Below are positions 6,897 through 13,040 of a stretch of DNA of 14,706 nucleotides, piece by piece. Each line of letters opens with the position of its first letter. The stretch's first letter is position 1. Source of the DNA: Cyanobacteria bacterium UBA8803 (GTDB lineage: Bacteria; Cyanobacteriota; Cyanobacteriia; Cyanobacteriales; Coleofasciculaceae); contig DNXU01000177.1 of NCBI GenBank assembly GCA_003505715.1, forward strand, positions 9,880 through 24,585, given 5' to 3'. Position numbers and translations under genes: made by a program. The notes below the pieces were generated by a model that was not told the DNA's origin, ran no database searches, and saw nothing but the letters and a program-made list of their open reading frames with translations.

Positions 6897-6986
6897 CCTA
6901 ATCTTGACAAGCCATATTTCTCTTTACCAAGGAATACAGCAAATGTCATAGTTCCATTTAAATGGGCATTAGCTCAGCGATTTGTT

Positions 6987-7664
6987 ATGAGAATCTTATT
7001 AGTAGAAGATGATGTTCCGCTAGCGGAAGCCCTAGCGGAAGCCCTTGTCGATCAGCAATATGTTGTTGATGTTGTCCATGACGGGGAAGAAGGCTGGGAT
7101 CAAATCCAAAGCATTGATTATGACTTAATTTTGTTAGATTTGATGCTGCCCAAGTTAGATGGTGTGAGTTTATGTCGGCGCACCCGCGCTCATGGCTATC
7201 GCAGCCCTATACTGATGATTACAGCTCGTGACACGAGTACCGATAAAGTTGATAGCCTAGATTCGGGAGCAGATGACTATGTTGTGAAGCCTGTCGATCT
7301 AGCCGAGTTATTGGCTCGGGTTAGAGCCTTGCTGCGGCGCGGGAGTACTTCAACATCACCAGTACTGGAGTGGGGTAGGCTACAGCTCAATCCTAGCACC
7401 TATGAAGTTACCTACAATCAACAAATCCTGCATCTAACGCCCAAAGAGTATTCGTTCTTAGAGCTTTTCCTACGGAACAGTCGGCGAGTACTCAACCGTA
7501 GCTTTATAATCGAACATTTGTGGTCTTTGGAAGACCCCCCTAGTGAAGATACGGTCAAGGCTCACATTAGAAGCTTGCGTCACAAACTTAGAGCCGTAGG
7601 CGCTCCGGATAATTTGATTGAGACGGTTCACAGCGTTGGTTATCGCCTCAAGCCGATTTCTTAA
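6987..7664 (+). CDS. OmpR/PhoB-type response regulator
   Basis: The 225-residue protein has a receiver domain at 1-118 and a winged-helix DNA-binding domain at about 125-222. Receiver residues are visible: acidic pair Asp8-Asp9 in LLVEDD, phospho-acceptor Asp51 in LILLDLMLPKLDG, Thr79 in MITARD and Lys101 in YVVKPVD. The effector domain has LTPKEYSFLELFLRN, the recognition-helix region EDTVKAHIRSLRHKLR and the terminal VHSVGYRLKP hairpin. The frame is open upstream to 6696, but those extra 97 residues are low in conserved features and would overlap the kinase gene. The ATG at 6987 gives exactly the family N-terminus. It pairs with the divergent histidine kinase; phosphorylation presumably controls its DNA binding, and the palindrome at 6870-6896 may be one target. 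Confidence 0.94.
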   Translation: MRILLVEDDVPLAEALAEALVDQQYVVDVVHDGEEGWDQIQSIDYDLILLDLMLPKLDGVSLCRRTRAHGYRSPILMITARDTSTDKVDSLDSGADDYVVKPVDLAELLARVRALLRRGSTSTSPVLEWGRLQLNPSTYEVTYNQQILHLTPKEYSFLELFLRNSRRVLNRSFIIEHLWSLEDPPSEDTVKAHIRSLRHKLRAVGAPDNLIETVHSVGYRLKPIS

Positions 7665-7697
7665 TTTTTTCTTTATAAAAAACCATCCATCTTTTCC

Positions 7698-7717
7698 TGG
7701 GTCTTACCCAAATTTTT
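7698..7717 (+). terminator. Candidate intrinsic terminator after the response regulator
   Basis: TGGGT, CTT, ACCCA forms a 5-bp stem followed by AATTTTT, 34 bases after the regulator stop codon. The stem is short but the T tract is in the right place. The rest of 7665-7872 is presumably the promoter and leader of the next gene; I saw no clean -35/-10 pair in it. Confidence 0.45.
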
Positions 7718-7872
7718 CACCTTTGGCCTGTACAGTCTACTATTGTGCCTAGGTTACGGCCAAATAATGTCTTGCCGACTTTGGGCATGTCTGTCTGTAA
7801 CCTCGGTGTTCTGACTGGTGGCAGGACTGTTGTGATTCCATCGGGTAGCCTATCGATTTGAGGAAATGAACT

Positions 7873-8256
7873 ATGTCTCAAACAATGTCCAAAACGATTG
7901 TGGACTTAGGACTACAGTTAGTCAATGAAGAAATTGACAATGCGTTGGAACTTTATCCAGATGACGCCTGTAAGAAAGTATTTGCACTTCCTGAACTGCG
8001 TCAAAAATTAGTTGACTATGTCATGGGAGGTATTCCAGATGCTTATCTTTCTGGGAATGTATCCAATCGACCTATCAAGACTAAATTTCCCTATCGTTCT
8101 TTGGAACTGCGTTTGCGGGTAGAGGAGTACGTGCATTGGGGAATTGAGTATATCCTTAAAACCCATGCCCACTTGCTGAACCAATCCTCCCAACCTCAAG
8201 CTCAACTCAGTTATATTCCTTGGGAATACAATAATTGTTTTGCCCCAGTCTTCTAG
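7873..8256 (+). CDS. ComFB-like small protein (late competence protein family, tentative)
   Basis: The 127-residue protein is soluble, without membrane spans. It has a helical pattern: VNEEIDNALELYPDD at about 18-32, PELRQKLVDYVMGGIPDAYL at 40-59, and LRLRVEEYVHWGIEYILKTH at 76-95. The arrangement of an acidic helix, LRQKL-YV, then IP-x-x-Y resembles cyanobacterial proteins annotated as ComFB-family, where some members bind cyclic di-nucleotides. I cannot confirm the ligand-binding residues. The ATG at 7873 has GAGG 9 bases upstream (7860-7863), which supports this start. It is followed by the DUF1830 gene on the same strand after a 175-bp spacer. The family call is tentative; existence of the gene is firm. 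Confidence 0.6.
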   Translation: MSQTMSKTIVDLGLQLVNEEIDNALELYPDDACKKVFALPELRQKLVDYVMGGIPDAYLSGNVSNRPIKTKFPYRSLELRLRVEEYVHWGIEYILKTHAHLLNQSSQPQAQLSYIPWEYNNCFAPVF

Positions 8257-8265
8257 AAGGGTAGA

Positions 8266-8345
8266 GTTATCCACACCGAAGGTAAAGCTATAGCGGCCAA
8301 CAAGAGGGTAAGCGCAGTTTTAGAGGGGAATTTATCCACCCTCTA
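8266..8345. other. Two DnaA-box-like nonamers and a hairpin in a spacer
   Basis: TTATCCACA at about 8267-8275 matches the classical DnaA box exactly, and TTATCCACC at 8332-8340 matches it at eight of nine positions. The second lies within an inverted repeat, TAGAGGG at 8321-8327 and CCCTCTA at 8339-8345. An AT-rich stretch (8370-8430) follows. Two matches could be chance; no replication gene is nearby. Confidence 0.25.
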
Positions 8346-8431
8346 TCAAAACCAAGAACTCATGTTTTCATGATTTTGTGACATCTTCATTTCCATAATT
8401 CTCTGTTTATAAATTATCCAATTTATCAATC

Positions 8432-8731
8432 ATGAACCAGGTTGTTTATCCTCGCTCTGCTGAGGCTAGCTCTCTCATTCTCTGCTGCTATGTTAACGGC
8501 ACAACTAAGATTATGACAGCGAGAATTTCCAATATTCCCAATTGGTCTTTTGAACGAGTAATTTTTCCCAAAGAACGCTTATTATTTGAAGCACCCCCCA
8601 CCGCCATCCTAGAAATTCATCGCAACACGGGCACTGGCACAACTCTATCGGATAAAATTCCCTGCAATTACCTAAAGGTTTGTCAAGGAAGTAACCAAGA
8701 TCAAAAAATGCTAGCAGAAAAAATTGCTTAA
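8432..8731 (+). CDS. DUF1830 domain protein
   Basis: The 99-residue protein carries the DUF1830 pattern from about residue 14: LILCCYVNGTTKIMTARI, then NIPNWSFERVIFPKERLLFE at about 34-53, and AILEIHRNTG and SDKIPCNYLKV further on. DUF1830 proteins are small, presumably cytoplasmic, nearly confined to cyanobacteria, and have no known function. The length is normal for the family. No clear ribosome binding site precedes the ATG at 8432. A TATAAA at 8408-8413 might be a -10 element. It is the last rightward gene before the repeat element at 8737, whose hairpin begins 10 bases after the stop codon and may also stop transcription. Confidence 0.85.
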   Translation: MNQVVYPRSAEASSLILCCYVNGTTKIMTARISNIPNWSFERVIFPKERLLFEAPPTAILEIHRNTGTGTTLSDKIPCNYLKVCQGSNQDQKMLAEKIA

Positions 8732-8736
8732 CTGAC

Positions 8737-8837
8737 TATTGTTTGTAGTAACCAATAAGAGTGGTTGACAATAGAGCATTATCAACCACTCTTATTGGTT
8801 ACTACAAACCTTTTTATACAAGGAAAGATGCTACCGG
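8737..8837 (-). repeat. Palindromic repeat element, copy 2 (full, 101 bp)
   Basis: This copy holds a perfect 28-bp inverted repeat: arms 8741-8768 and 8782-8809 around a 13-base loop, opening GTTTGTAGTAACCAAT. Beyond the hairpin, 8810-8837 is a conserved flank shared with copy 1. It lies in the opposite orientation to copy 1 (3602-3686), so the two bracket about 5.1 kb. The terminal GTTTGTAGT/ACTACAAAC sequence resembles short palindromic repeats that are dispersed in many cyanobacterial genomes. Mobilisation by a TnpA-REP (IS200/IS605-like) transposase is a reasonable guess. The hairpin starts 6 bases after the DUF1830 stop region and may act as a transcription or mRNA-decay barrier. Confidence 0.85.
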
Positions 8838-8860
8838 ACATTATATCACCAATCACCAAC

Positions 8861-8895
8861 CACCCATCACCCATCACCCATCACCCATCACCCAT
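8861..8895. repeat. Heptanucleotide tandem repeat, five perfect CACCCAT copies
   Basis: CACCCAT is repeated five times without error. The last base is also part of the stop codon of the DUF3616 gene, so the array abuts its coding end. Degenerate copies (ATCACCAATCACC) precede it. It is too short and unspaced to be a CRISPR array. Confidence 0.85.
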
Positions 8896-9974
8896 TAGCT
8901 AATTAGTTTAAAAACATCAGCATAAATAGCATTAGACTCGATTTTTCTGATGGGGTCAGCCGAATCATAAACTACTAACACAGCATCTGGCTGCCCCAAA
9001 CAGGGAAATAAAGTTAATCCTTCAGCATGATCAGCTCCCAAGATAAACGGGAGGTCAAATAAAACTTGCAAATCTCCCGATTCGGTATCGGACATACTAT
9101 CTCCACAATGCTCTAAGACTCGCTTGAGACGGAACACTCGCATTGCTCCCTCTAGATGCATTGTTGGGCCAGCTAGAATGAGTAAATCGTCGCCATGCAG
9201 GCAGAGTTCCCTTACCCCTAAGCCATTCAAGTCAAGGAAATGCTTGTTATAAAGCCTCCCCTGGGTTCCCATCTCTTTGAGAGTTAAGACTCCTGGCTCG
9301 GTTTGAGCAACTTCTATTTCTAAAATAATCGCCCAGCCGCGCAACACAGGGCCTCGGAATCCTAAGAAAACTCGGTCTCCATGCACCGCTAATCCTTCAA
9401 TATCTAATCCATTTTCTTTGCTAGGCAGGGGAAAGGTAATAAACGGGCCTAAGTGGCTGTCTTCTTTCAGGGCTTCTATAAGAATGTTACTATTTTCCGT
9501 CTTTTGCAAACACGCAGCTGTTAGGGTTTCATCTGGATTAGCAGGGTGGGGGCAGGATTTTACTAATTCGCCATCCACTACAGGAAGGCGAGCTAGTAAA
9601 TAACGGTTGAAATCTGTCTTAATTTTGGAGAGCCTTTGAATATCTTTTTGACGGTTTTTTCCCCTCGGTTTTCCCCGCTTAGTACTGTGGGAACCTGTTA
9701 GCCAAAGATAAGGGTTGGCATAGCCCATGCCTTCAATATCAATTTCATCGTCTTGGTTAAATAGCTCGACGAAATCTCCCAAAAAAAACGCTCGGTGTTG
9801 GCCAAAGACGCAAGGTTCAATTGGCGATAGGCGCTCAACTGTCAGGGTTTCATCAGAAGCTATCCACAAGTTACCATCTGGTGTAAAAGTGACAGCCGAT
9901 AGCTCTGTGAGGAGGTCATGGGACATGCTGTTGAAGCGAAGGAGGACGCGGCTTAGCAAAAAGGGGTTAGGCAT
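8895..9974 (-). CDS. DUF3616 domain protein, probable beta-propeller
   Basis: The 359-residue protein has DUF3616 hallmarks: LSAVTFTPDGNLWIASDE at about 25-42, EIDIEGMGYANPYLWLTGSHSTKRG at about 77-101, NGLDIEGLAVHGDRVFLGFRGP at about 187-208, GLGVRELCLHGDDLLILAGPT at 251-271 and ADHAEGLTLF near 315-324. Repeated blade-like stretches with DIEG or AEGL motifs fit a beta-propeller of the strictosidine-synthase or phytase-like kind. The function is not known. No signal peptide is evident, so a cytoplasmic location is likely. A second in-frame ATG at codon 17 is possible, but residues 7-14 (LSRVLLRF) look like the family start. It is a single leftward gene between two spacers with heptamer repeats. 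Confidence 0.85.
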   Translation of the reverse strand: MPNPFLLSRVLLRFNSMSHDLLTELSAVTFTPDGNLWIASDETLTVERLSPIEPCVFGQHRAFFLGDFVELFNQDDEIDIEGMGYANPYLWLTGSHSTKRGKPRGKNRQKDIQRLSKIKTDFNRYLLARLPVVDGELVKSCPHPANPDETLTAACLQKTENSNILIEALKEDSHLGPFITFPLPSKENGLDIEGLAVHGDRVFLGFRGPVLRGWAIILEIEVAQTEPGVLTLKEMGTQGRLYNKHFLDLNGLGVRELCLHGDDLLILAGPTMHLEGAMRVFRLKRVLEHCGDSMSDTESGDLQVLFDLPFILGADHAEGLTLFPCLGQPDAVLVVYDSADPIRKIESNAIYADVFKLIS

Positions 9975-10081
9975 TGTAAATTTTTGCTCAAAAGTTTTGC
10001 TCTCTTACCTTAGGGCGCTGACTTGAGGTTTTTACGGTCTCCTGGTTATCTGGGGTAAAATGTATATTATTTTACATGATA

Positions 10082-10145
10082 ATGGGTAATGGATAATCGG
10101 CTTTAAATTCCTGGCCAATTACCCATTACCCATGACCCATTACCA
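10082..10145. repeat. Heptamer tandem repeat forming a long inverted repeat
   Basis: ATTACCC, ATTACCC, ATGACCC and ATTACCA run in tandem from 10118. ATGGGTAATGG at 10082-10092 is the exact reverse complement of CCATTACCCAT at 10123-10133, giving an 11-bp stem with a 30-base loop. It lies 17 bases beyond the stop of the zinc-ribbon gene (leftward reading) and may lie in that transcript's 3' end. I saw no clear promoter in the rest of the 9975-10161 spacer, which should hold the start signals of the DUF3616 gene. Confidence 0.6.
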
Positions 10146-10161
10146 TTCTGAGAGTATTTTC

Positions 10162-10419
10162 TTAAACCTTGGCCAGACTTGAAGCAGAGAGGTTTACTAA
10201 ATTCTCTAGGCTCTGGCGATATTGATAATAAGCTATCTGTGTATCTGAGAAATTTGGCATTTCCTGCCAACAATGTCTGCAAAACCAGTAAAGATTGTGG
10301 TTGCGAGTCTGGCGGAGCAGGGGATGGGAGCAACAAGGACAAATATCCATAATCTCGTTAGAAGAGCTATCTAAATTGTTATTAATGGCCGTGCCTCCAC
10401 GAATGAAAGCCTCTAACAT
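10162..10419 (-). CDS. Small zinc-ribbon protein of unknown function
   Basis: The 85-residue protein has a four-cysteine zinc ribbon at about residues 27-52: CPCC at 27-30 and CRHC at 47-50, separated by SHPLLRQTRNHNLYWF, followed by WQEMP. A helical tail follows (DTQIAYYQYRQSLENLVNL). The compact two-knuckle layout is typical of structural zinc ribbons that bind nucleic acid or protein. The CC-SHPLLR and YWFC-HCWQEMP segments look like a conserved cyanobacterial small-protein family, which I cannot name. The ATG at 10419 has GGAG 11 bases upstream; an internal ATG at 10350 (MDICPCC) has no such signal. It lies 183 bp downstream of the 2TM gene on the same strand. Confidence 0.7.
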   Translation of the reverse strand: MLEAFIRGGTAINNNLDSSSNEIMDICPCCSHPLLRQTRNHNLYWFCRHCWQEMPNFSDTQIAYYQYRQSLENLVNLSASSLAKV

Positions 10420-10514
10420 TAGACGCTATACTCCAATAGTGAAGAATTCGGGAATATCTGGGGATCGCTTCACAAAAGTTATTATTCTGCTTGTAGAAGT
10501 AGGGAATGGGTTTA

Positions 10515-10534
10515 CCCTGAGCGTAGCCGAAGGG
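10515..10534 (+). repeat. Short dispersed repeat (CCCTGAGCGTAGCCGAAGGG)
   Basis: This imperfect palindrome, CCCTGAGCGTAGCCGAAGGG, matches a 20-bp motif that I recognise as recurring in many cyanobacterial and other bacterial genomes. It lies in the 10420-10602 spacer. Read through in one frame it gives the peptide PFGYAQGKP, which often turns up as spurious coding sequence. Otherwise the spacer holds a palindromic HIP1 site (CAGCGATCGCTG near 10552-10563) and no gene I can support. Confidence 0.45.
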
Positions 10535-10602
10535 GAAAATTGATCCCTGATCAGCGATCGCTGTTGGAACTCCTAAAATCCTGAACTTCTTTATTCTTCT
10601 GT

Positions 10603-11100
10603 TCAAACCTTAAGCCAATTGTTAAGACGGGTAAAGAGGGATTGGGTTAACTGAGCGATCTGTTGCTTGCGATACCATTTTTGAAAGGCTTGTTCGTACT
10701 CGTCCCCTTTTAATTGATAGGTATTCCAAGCTCTGAGTCCTAACCCTAGCCCCCAGAACAATAAAATATATAAAGACCAGGAAAGATAGCCTATACTGAT
10801 GAGATTTATCAGTCCTAAAAAACTATTAACAATTAAATATTTACCCATCTGTTGCCGCAATTTGTGGCGTCGGTAACTATCAAACTCGTGGCGCTTTTGC
10901 CACTCTTGTTGTTTGAGAAGCCATTCCTGTTCTGCATCTTGGAGCTTCTCAGCAGAAATACCTAATTCGGCAGCGATTTCCACTAGCTGATCGTGGGAAA
11001 ACTCGGAACTATTAGCCTGATGGGCGATCGCTAGATTCAGGATTTGCTGAATGTCTTCTTGGCGGTAAGAACGGTTAATGGGGGCTTCAGAAATAGACAT
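10603..11100 (-). CDS. 2TM domain protein
   Basis: The 165-residue protein has a soluble N-terminal helical part with YRQEDIQQILNLAIAHQ at about 12-28 and FSHDQLVEIAAELGISAEKL at 34-53, a SHOCT-like or helix-turn-helix-like segment. A charged helix (55-82) and a 2TM domain follow: two hydrophobic segments at about 88-106 and 108-126 (ending WGLGLGLRAWNTYQ), then GDEYEQAFQKWY. 2TM domains occur at the N-terminus of some histidine kinases and as short free-standing proteins; the function of the latter is unknown. The gene starts divergently from the M50 protease across a 273-bp spacer. No strong ribosome binding site is visible before the ATG at 11100. Confidence 0.75.
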   Translation of the reverse strand: MSISEAPINRSYRQEDIQQILNLAIAHQANSSEFSHDQLVEIAAELGISAEKLQDAEQEWLLKQQEWQKRHEFDSYRRHKLRQQMGKYLIVNSFLGLINLISIGYLSWSLYILLFWGLGLGLRAWNTYQLKGDEYEQAFQKWYRKQQIAQLTQSLFTRLNNWLKV

Positions 11101-11373
11101 GAGCTAGATATGAAAGGGCAGAATTGGCAATGCCTTTACCGAGCTAGAAACATCATGCCGCTCAAGGCTCCGAACAGCAGTGCTTATTTTTATTATCGAT
11201 GATATTAGGAGGAGGAAGGAGCAGCGCTCGGATACCTACAACCGAACTTTAGCAGACGGTTCTTACGCCACTGGCTAGAGCAAAGAATGTTTTACATTTC
11301 GTTACGATAGATAACAAGGAAAAAAGCAGCGTTAACAAAGTGTCTTAGGATTTAAAAATTTGAGGTAATCCTT
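11101..11373. promoter_or_regulatory. Divergent promoter region (2TM gene and M50 protease gene)
   Basis: This 273-bp spacer must hold the start signals of both neighbours. Visible items are a purine-rich tract (TAGGAGGAGGAAGGAG at about 11206-11222) with no start codon behind it, and an AT-rich stretch around 11285-11320 containing TTTACATTTCGTTACGAT. GAGGT at 11362-11366 is the protease ribosome binding site, 7 bases before its ATG. No -35/-10 pair fits well enough to call. Confidence 0.4.
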
Positions 11374-12495
11374 ATGAACGGTAGTATTCGTGTTGGTAGT
11401 TTATTGGGCATTCCATTTTACGTACATCCCTCTTGGTTCTTAGTCTTGGGTCTAGTCACGTTTGACTTCGGAGGTTACCTAGCAAGTGTTCTGGGATTAG
11501 GCGGTCTATTACCCTGGCTGTTGGGCTTGGCTGGCGCACTATTATTGTTTGCCTCCGTCTTGGCTCATGAACTGGGACATAGTTTAGTCGCAAGGCAGCA
11601 GGGAATTGCAGTTAATTCCATTACATTATTTCTATTTGGTGGTCTGGCTAGCCTGGACAAAGAGTCAGAAACCCCAGCTGAGGCATTCTGGATTGCGATC
11701 GCAGGCCCAGCTGTTAGTCTGACGCTATTTGCTCTTTTCACCGCCATGAGTCTTAGCGCTGGTATCCCCAGTCCTGCTTTAGCCATAGTTAGACTGCTTG
11801 CTTACATCAACTTAGTTCTGGCCTTGTTCAACCTGATTCCTGGCTTACCTCTAGATGGGGGTAACATCCTGAAGTCATTGGTGTGGAAAATTACTGGAAA
11901 TCCTTATAAAGGTATTGTTTTTGCCAGTCGTGTCGGTCAGTTTTTAGGCTGGATCGGTATTAGCTTAGGCGTGCTGTCAATCTTGGGACTGAGCAGTTTC
12001 GGTAGCTTCTGGACGCTGTTGATTGGTCTTTTCCTACTGCAAAATGCGGGTCGATCGGCTCAGTCGGCTACGATTCAAGAAAAGCTTATGGGTTTGAAAG
12101 CCGAAGATGCCGTGATTCCCAACAGTCCAATTGTATCGGCAGACTTATCTCTGCGGGAGTTTGTCAATAATTATGTCATTGGTAAAGAGGAATGGCATAA
12201 GTTCTTGGTTACCGACGAAGCAGGTCGGCTGCTAGGAGCGATCGCGATCGATGATTTGAGAAGTATCCCTACATCCAACTGGCCGATCACCCCAGTGAGA
12301 GACCTGATGAAGCCTATCGATGCTGCTACTATTGTGCCACCGGATCGAGCCTTGCTAGAAGTGATTATGCTTTTGGAACAAGGAAAGTTCACTCAGCTGC
12401 CTGTAGTGCGTGACAATGGCGTTGTCGTCGGGATTCTGGAAAAAGCATCGATCCTTAGCCTGCTAGAGAAACGATCCCAAGCTTATCCCGCTTAG
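11374..12495 (+). CDS. Site-2 protease (M50 family) with C-terminal CBS domain pair
   Basis: The 373-residue intramembrane zinc metalloprotease has its catalytic motif HELGH at 65-69 in a membrane helix and the second motif NLIPGLPLDGG at 153-163, with Asp161 the third zinc ligand. Hydrophobic helices lie at about 18-36, 44-70, 105-130, 135-158, 182-205 and 208-224. Residues about 245-370 form two CBS repeats (KEEWHKFLVTDEAGRLLGAI and FTQLPVVRDNGVVVGILEKA), which usually bind adenine nucleotides and could gate activity. The domain order matches the SpoIVFB-type M50 group common in cyanobacteria. Such enzymes cut membrane-anchored regulators; the substrate is unknown. The start has GAGGT 7 bases upstream. 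The gene ends 25 bp from the convergent GAF gene. Confidence 0.93.
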   Translation: MNGSIRVGSLLGIPFYVHPSWFLVLGLVTFDFGGYLASVLGLGGLLPWLLGLAGALLLFASVLAHELGHSLVARQQGIAVNSITLFLFGGLASLDKESETPAEAFWIAIAGPAVSLTLFALFTAMSLSAGIPSPALAIVRLLAYINLVLALFNLIPGLPLDGGNILKSLVWKITGNPYKGIVFASRVGQFLGWIGISLGVLSILGLSSFGSFWTLLIGLFLLQNAGRSAQSATIQEKLMGLKAEDAVIPNSPIVSADLSLREFVNNYVIGKEEWHKFLVTDEAGRLLGAIAIDDLRSIPTSNWPITPVRDLMKPIDAATIVPPDRALLEVIMLLEQGKFTQLPVVRDNGVVVGILEKASILSLLEKRSQAYPA

Positions 12496-12498
12496 AAC

Positions 12499-12510
12499 AT
12501 GGGTACCCAT
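12499..12510. other. Palindrome between convergent genes
   Basis: ATGGGTACCCAT is a perfect 12-bp palindrome just after the protease stop codon, in the 25-bp gap to the convergent GAF gene. No T run follows in either direction, so it is a poor terminator; it may still stall or bound both transcripts. Confidence 0.25.
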
Positions 12511-12520
12511 TAACCTTGAT

Positions 12521-13021
12521 CTAGGAATCCTGAATTGAAGGAGCAGTTGCTAAAGTTTCTGCTGCTTCTTTCATAGCTTCAATCTCTGATAGTAACCAAG
12601 GACGAGCCTCTTGACAGTGATGAGCAATGAGCAATCCCCACAATTTTTTACTGTTGAGGATGGGAACGGCTAAATTGGCACGCACCTGAATGCTGCGAAG
12701 AAAATCTCGATGGCAAGGGTGGATGGATTCTAATTCAATATCTGCGATCGCTCGCACTCGCCCAGCTTTGTATAGAGCGGCATAATTGTCATTAAAACAA
12801 TCATCGGCTCCTGTCGATCCCAAGATTGATAATTGAGTAGACGCCAAAGATTCAAAGATGACCTGCCCTTTCCACTCATAGTAGAAGTAATAGAGAACCA
12901 CGCGATCTACCTTCAGCCAGTCTCTAAGATAGTTGGCGCTGTGCTCAATTAACGCATCCCGTTCCATACGTTGAGCCAAACGGATTACTAATTCTCTTAA
13001 TCCTGAATCACCCTCATACAT
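12521..13021 (-). CDS. Free-standing GAF protein of DXCF-type cyanobacteriochrome layout
   Basis: The 166-residue protein is almost entirely one GAF domain (about 8-158). It shows DRVVLYYFYYEWKG at about 39-52, the Asp-Asp-Cys-Phe motif at 73-76 (Cys75), GRVRAIADIELES at 87-99, Cys103-His104, VRANLAVPI at about 113-121 and LWGLLIAHHC at 127-136. In DXCF cyanobacteriochromes, which bind a linear tetrapyrrole, the DXCF cysteine lies 28 residues before the canonical cysteine that is followed by His; both are present here at that spacing. No kinase, methyl-acceptor or cyclase domain follows. The frame opens at 13087, but I start at the ATG at 13021 because TAAGGAGG at 13040-13033 is a near-perfect ribosome binding site. 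It follows the DinG-like gene after 16 bp. Chromophore binding is inference; some cyanobacterial GAF domains keep these motifs without pigment. Confidence 0.82.
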   Translation of the reverse strand: MYEGDSGLRELVIRLAQRMERDALIEHSANYLRDWLKVDRVVLYYFYYEWKGQVIFESLASTQLSILGSTGADDCFNDNYAALYKAGRVRAIADIELESIHPCHRDFLRSIQVRANLAVPILNSKKLWGLLIAHHCQEARPWLLSEIEAMKEAAETLATAPSIQDS

Positions 13022-13032
13022 TGTTAGATTTT

Positions 13033-13040
13033 CCTCCTTA
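13033..13040 (-). promoter_or_regulatory. Ribosome binding site of the GAF gene built on the upstream stop codon
   Basis: Read leftward, TAAGGAGG begins with the TAA stop of the DinG-like gene and lies 11 bases before the GAF ATG at 13021. Ribosomes finishing the first gene would sit on the initiation site of the second, which implies translational coupling. It also decides the GAF start. Confidence 0.75.

Noticed and set aside
6904..6932. Sigma-70 promoter with TTGACA as -35
   Set aside because: No acceptable -10 hexamer lies 16-18 bp downstream; the best candidate is 22 bp away.
6696..6986. Upstream extension of the response regulator frame (97 extra codons)
   Set aside because: It overlaps the kinase gene, has no conserved pattern, and the ATG at 6987 gives the standard receiver-domain N-terminus.
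8257..8431. Replication origin
   Set aside because: Only one exact DnaA box and one near match, without replication genes, is not enough; kept as a low-interest note.
8861..8895. CRISPR array
   Set aside because: The 7-bp units are directly joined with no spacers, and no cas gene is present.
10103..10342. Leftward 79-codon open frame
   Set aside because: It is another frame over the zinc-ribbon gene, whose cysteine pattern is far more protein-like.
10382..10606. Leftward 74-codon open frame containing FPFGYAQGKP
   Set aside because: The peptide is the read-through of a dispersed 20-bp repeat, the frame overlaps the zinc-ribbon gene, and nothing else in it looks like protein.
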